Source of the DNA: Bifidobacteriaceae bacterium
Lineage (GTDB): Bacteria > Actinomycetota > Actinomycetes > Actinomycetales > WQXJ01
Assembly (NCBI GenBank): GCA_031281585.1
Contig: JAITFE010000066.1
Span: forward strand, 1-35,398
DNA: 35,398 bases
Direction of reading: 5' to 3'
The notes below the pieces were generated by a model. The model did no database searches. It was not told where the DNA came from and saw nothing but the letters and a program-made list of their open reading frames with translations. Positions 33,707 through 35,398 of the stretch are shown here, in pieces. The stretch's first letter is position 1, and each line of letters opens with the position of its first letter. Both the position numbers and the translations under genes were made by a program.

Positions 33707-35398
33707 CCGAGTCCCCCGAAACCCCCGCCGCCCGCCCGCCCTCGCTTGGGTCGGCTTCGGCAGCCTGGGCCGCAGAGGTGGCGAAGCTGGAGACCGCCTC
33801 CTGGTTCGTGATCGCCGCCGACGCGGTTGAGGACGGCTCCGGTTCGCCCGCGCCCGATGCCGTCCGGCCGCCCACCAGCCCCCCGTCGCCGCCGGTCGCC
33901 GGCCCAACGGCGCCACCAGTCGTCAGCCCAATAGCACCGCCGGTCGCCAGCGCTGGGTTGGCCAGCGGTCCGGGGGCGACGGTTGTCAACCGTGAGACGG
34001 AACCGGCGGGGCCCGCAGGCGGTTCGAGTTCGGCGACGGCGCGCGCGGGCGCTCCCGCCCCGGAGGCGCCACGCTCCGCTGGCGCCGCCGAGGCGGCGGC
34101 GCTTGGGCACGGGTTGTCTTCGCCGCCCGCATTCCCGAGTTCGGCCAGCGGCCCGGCCGTGGCCGCGCCGCCACCGGGGCGGCACCGTGAAAGCCGACCG
34201 ACAACCCGGTCGAACACCGCGGGTGGGCCGGTTGTGGGTCCGCGCCGGGCCGGAGACGGAACCGGCGGCGGCGTACCGACGCGGCGCAGCGCCGGGCCGG
34301 GGCTTGGCGCCCCCGCAGGGTCGGTTCCCCTGCCCGTGGTGCCGCTGACCGGTTCGGCCACCGACTGGCAGACCCCCCGAAGCGCCGGGACGGCTCCGGC
34401 GCCCGCGCCCGTGGAGTTGCCGCAGGCCCGCTATCCGTCCTCCCGGTCCTTGGCGGGGGCCTATCCGTCCAGCCGGTCGCAAGTGCGGTTGGAGCGCGAG
34501 CGGGCGCGCGCGGCGGCGATCAGCGCCGCCGTTGCCAGGCCGCCTTCGGCCGAGGCGAGTCCGCCGGTCGCTCCCAGCCCGCCCCCGGCCGCGCCGGGGT
34601 TGCGGGCCGACACCAGCGCGCGCCGTCCCCGGTCGGTGACGATCCATCCGCCGGCGGCCGCCCAAGCCAGGGTTGACGTGACCGGCACGCTGGGCGCGAT
34701 CGCCCCGGTCGAGGTGCCGATCGCCGTGCCGAGCTTCCCTCCCGGGGCCCATGCCGCGCCGTCCGCCCAGGCGGCCCCGCCCGTGCGGCGGTCGATTCAG
34801 GGACCGGGCGCGGCCCCGGCGGCGGACGCGCCCGTGGCAGAGGCGCCACCCGATCCTCGGGCCGCCTTCGCGAGCGGTCCTGACCAGGCGCCGTCCGGTG
34901 GTCCGACCGTCGCCACCAGTGGTTCTGTCCAGCCGCCGCCCGGCGCGGCCGCAGGGGTCGCAGGCGCGGCGGGCCTTGGGGCGCCGGGCGTCCAGGCGGG
35001 CCCGCCGGTTGGCGTGAGCGGTCCTGACCGGGCGCCGTCCGGTGTTCCGGCCGTCGCCGCCAGCGGTTCTGTCCAGCCGCCGCCCGGCGTGTCGGATGTG
35101 GCGAGCGGGGTGGGTCAGGCGGCCCGTGGCGTTCAGAGTGTCCCGCCGGTTGGCGTGAGCGGTCCTGACGAGGTGCCGTCCGGTGTTCCGGATGTGGCGA
35201 GCGGGGTGGGTCAGGCGGCCCGTGGCGTTCAGAGTGTCCCGCCGGTTGGCGTGAGCGGTCCTGACCAGGTGCCGCCCGGTGCCCAAGGCGGTCCGCCGAG
35301 CGCCGCAGGCGGATCCGTCCAAGCGCCGGAAGGGCTCCCTGCCGCTGCCGCGCCTCGGGTGCCAGCCGCCGAGCCGCCTCCGGCCGTGCACATCGGCC
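33703..35398 (+). CDS. Long Pro/Ala-rich repeat protein (3' truncated by window edge)
   Basis: From GTG 33703, which overlaps the nadD TGA, the frame is open without a stop to the last base: at least 565 codons. The first 40 residues look ordered ([21 protein letters not shown]). Next comes disordered sequence rich in Pro, Ala, Gly, Ser and Val. A short charged helix-like piece ([20 protein letters not shown]) lies around 34460-34540. [20 protein letters not shown] follows at about 34636-34690, and then SGPD-type repeats. No signal peptide or membrane segment is in the visible part, so a downstream domain presumably carries the function. Four-base overlap with nadD argues for real translation in this frame, although the reverse strand is also open. 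In relatives rsfS often lies near nadD, but it is not in view. Function unknown. Confidence 0.68.
   Translation, partial: MTESPETPAARPPSLGSASAAWAAEVAKLETASWFVIAADAVEDGSGSPAPDAVRPPTSPPSPPVAGPTAPPVVSPIAPPVASAGLASGPGATVVNRETEPAGPAGGSSSATARAGAPAPEAPRSAGAAEAAALGHGLSSPPAFPSSASGPAVAAPPPGRHRESRPTTRSNTAGGPVVGPRRAGDGTGGGVPTRRSAGPGLGAPAGSVPLPVVPLTGSATDWQTPRSAGTAPAPAPVELPQARYPSSRSLAGAYPSSRSQVRLERERARAAAISAAVARPPSAEASPPVAPSPPPAAPGLRADTSARRPRSVTIHPPAAAQARVDVTGTLGAIAPVEVPIAVPSFPPGAHAAPSAQAAPPVRRSIQGPGAAPAADAPVAEAPPDPRAAFASGPDQAPSGGPTVATSGSVQPPPGAAAGVAGAAGLGAPGVQAGPPVGVSGPDRAPSGVPAVAASGSVQPPPGVSDVASGVGQAARGVQSVPPVGVSGPDEVPSGVPDVASGVGQAARGVQSVPPVGVSGPDQVPPGAQGGPPSAAGGSVQAPEGLPAAAAPRVPAAEPPPAVHIG
34873..35283 (+). 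repeat. Tandem coding repeats in the Pro/Ala-rich protein
   Basis: AGCGGTCCTGAC, encoding SGPD, recurs at 34873, 35017, 35158 and 35254 within longer similar units. Two units have a 96-base period: 35095-35169 is repeated at 35191-35265 without a difference by eye. Units at about 34873-34944 and 35017-35088 share SGPD, then PSG and a SVQPPPG ending. The near-identity of the 96-base copies suggests recent duplication. Confidence 0.85.

Noticed and set aside
33685-35391. 568-codon minus-strand open frame opposite the Pro/Ala-rich protein
   Set aside because: Its codons are exact reverse complements of the plus-strand frame, giving an Arg/His/Gly-rich translation with no recognisable domain. 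The plus frame overlaps the nadD stop as an operon gene would.

Overview
This window comes from a high-GC (about 70%) bacterium of the phylum Actinomycetota, most likely a Micrococcales-type actinobacterium. The evidence is the conserved rplU-rpmA-obgE-proB-proA-nadD block, an RNase E/G with a long Ala/Arg-rich N-terminus, a TIGR03960/TIGR03936 radical SAM pair, HtaA-type haemin proteins under a DtxR-like iron box, GTG/TTG starts, and several candidate leaderless starts. No tRNA, rRNA, CRISPR array or insertion sequence was recognised.

Layout. Positions 1-1159 (+) hold the 3' end of rnc and a NarL/DosR-type response regulator. Positions 1193-14457 (-) hold, in transcription order, a B12-binding radical SAM protein, its DUF2344 partner, a 1045-residue RNase E/G, a ubiquitin-like membrane protein, cydD, cydC, and a GAF-domain histidine kinase whose start overlaps the cydC stop. 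Positions 14702-18327 (+) hold cydAB for cytochrome bd oxidase, ending at a strong terminator. Positions 18466-27655 (+) hold an iron-box-controlled, translationally coupled haem operon: hmuTUV, a membrane-anchored companion protein, two HtaA-domain proteins and a DUF916-like protein. Positions 27699-35398 (+) hold rplU, rpmA, obgE, proB, proA, nadD and the start of a very long disordered protein cut by the window edge.

How the genes fit together. The cyd genes, their assembly transporter CydDC, the GAF kinase and the response regulator form a plausible respiratory control unit. A DosR-like palindrome lies upstream of cydA. The haem operon could supply the haem that cytochrome bd needs.

The most unusual items are as follows. 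(1) The protein at 6581-8224 starts at residue 1 with a domain identical to human ubiquitin at 53 of 76 positions (hand alignment). A second, divergent ubiquitin-like domain, a 350-residue acidic Pro/Gly-rich linker and a C-terminal membrane helix follow, with no signal peptide. (2) CydB carries an in-frame insert of about 305 residues in the loop predicted to lie outside the cell before its last helix. (3) An HtaA haem-binding-type domain is fused to a WxL-like domain, next to a DUF916-like gene, within an hmuTUV operon. (4) A Pro/Ala-rich repeat protein overlaps the nadD stop codon.
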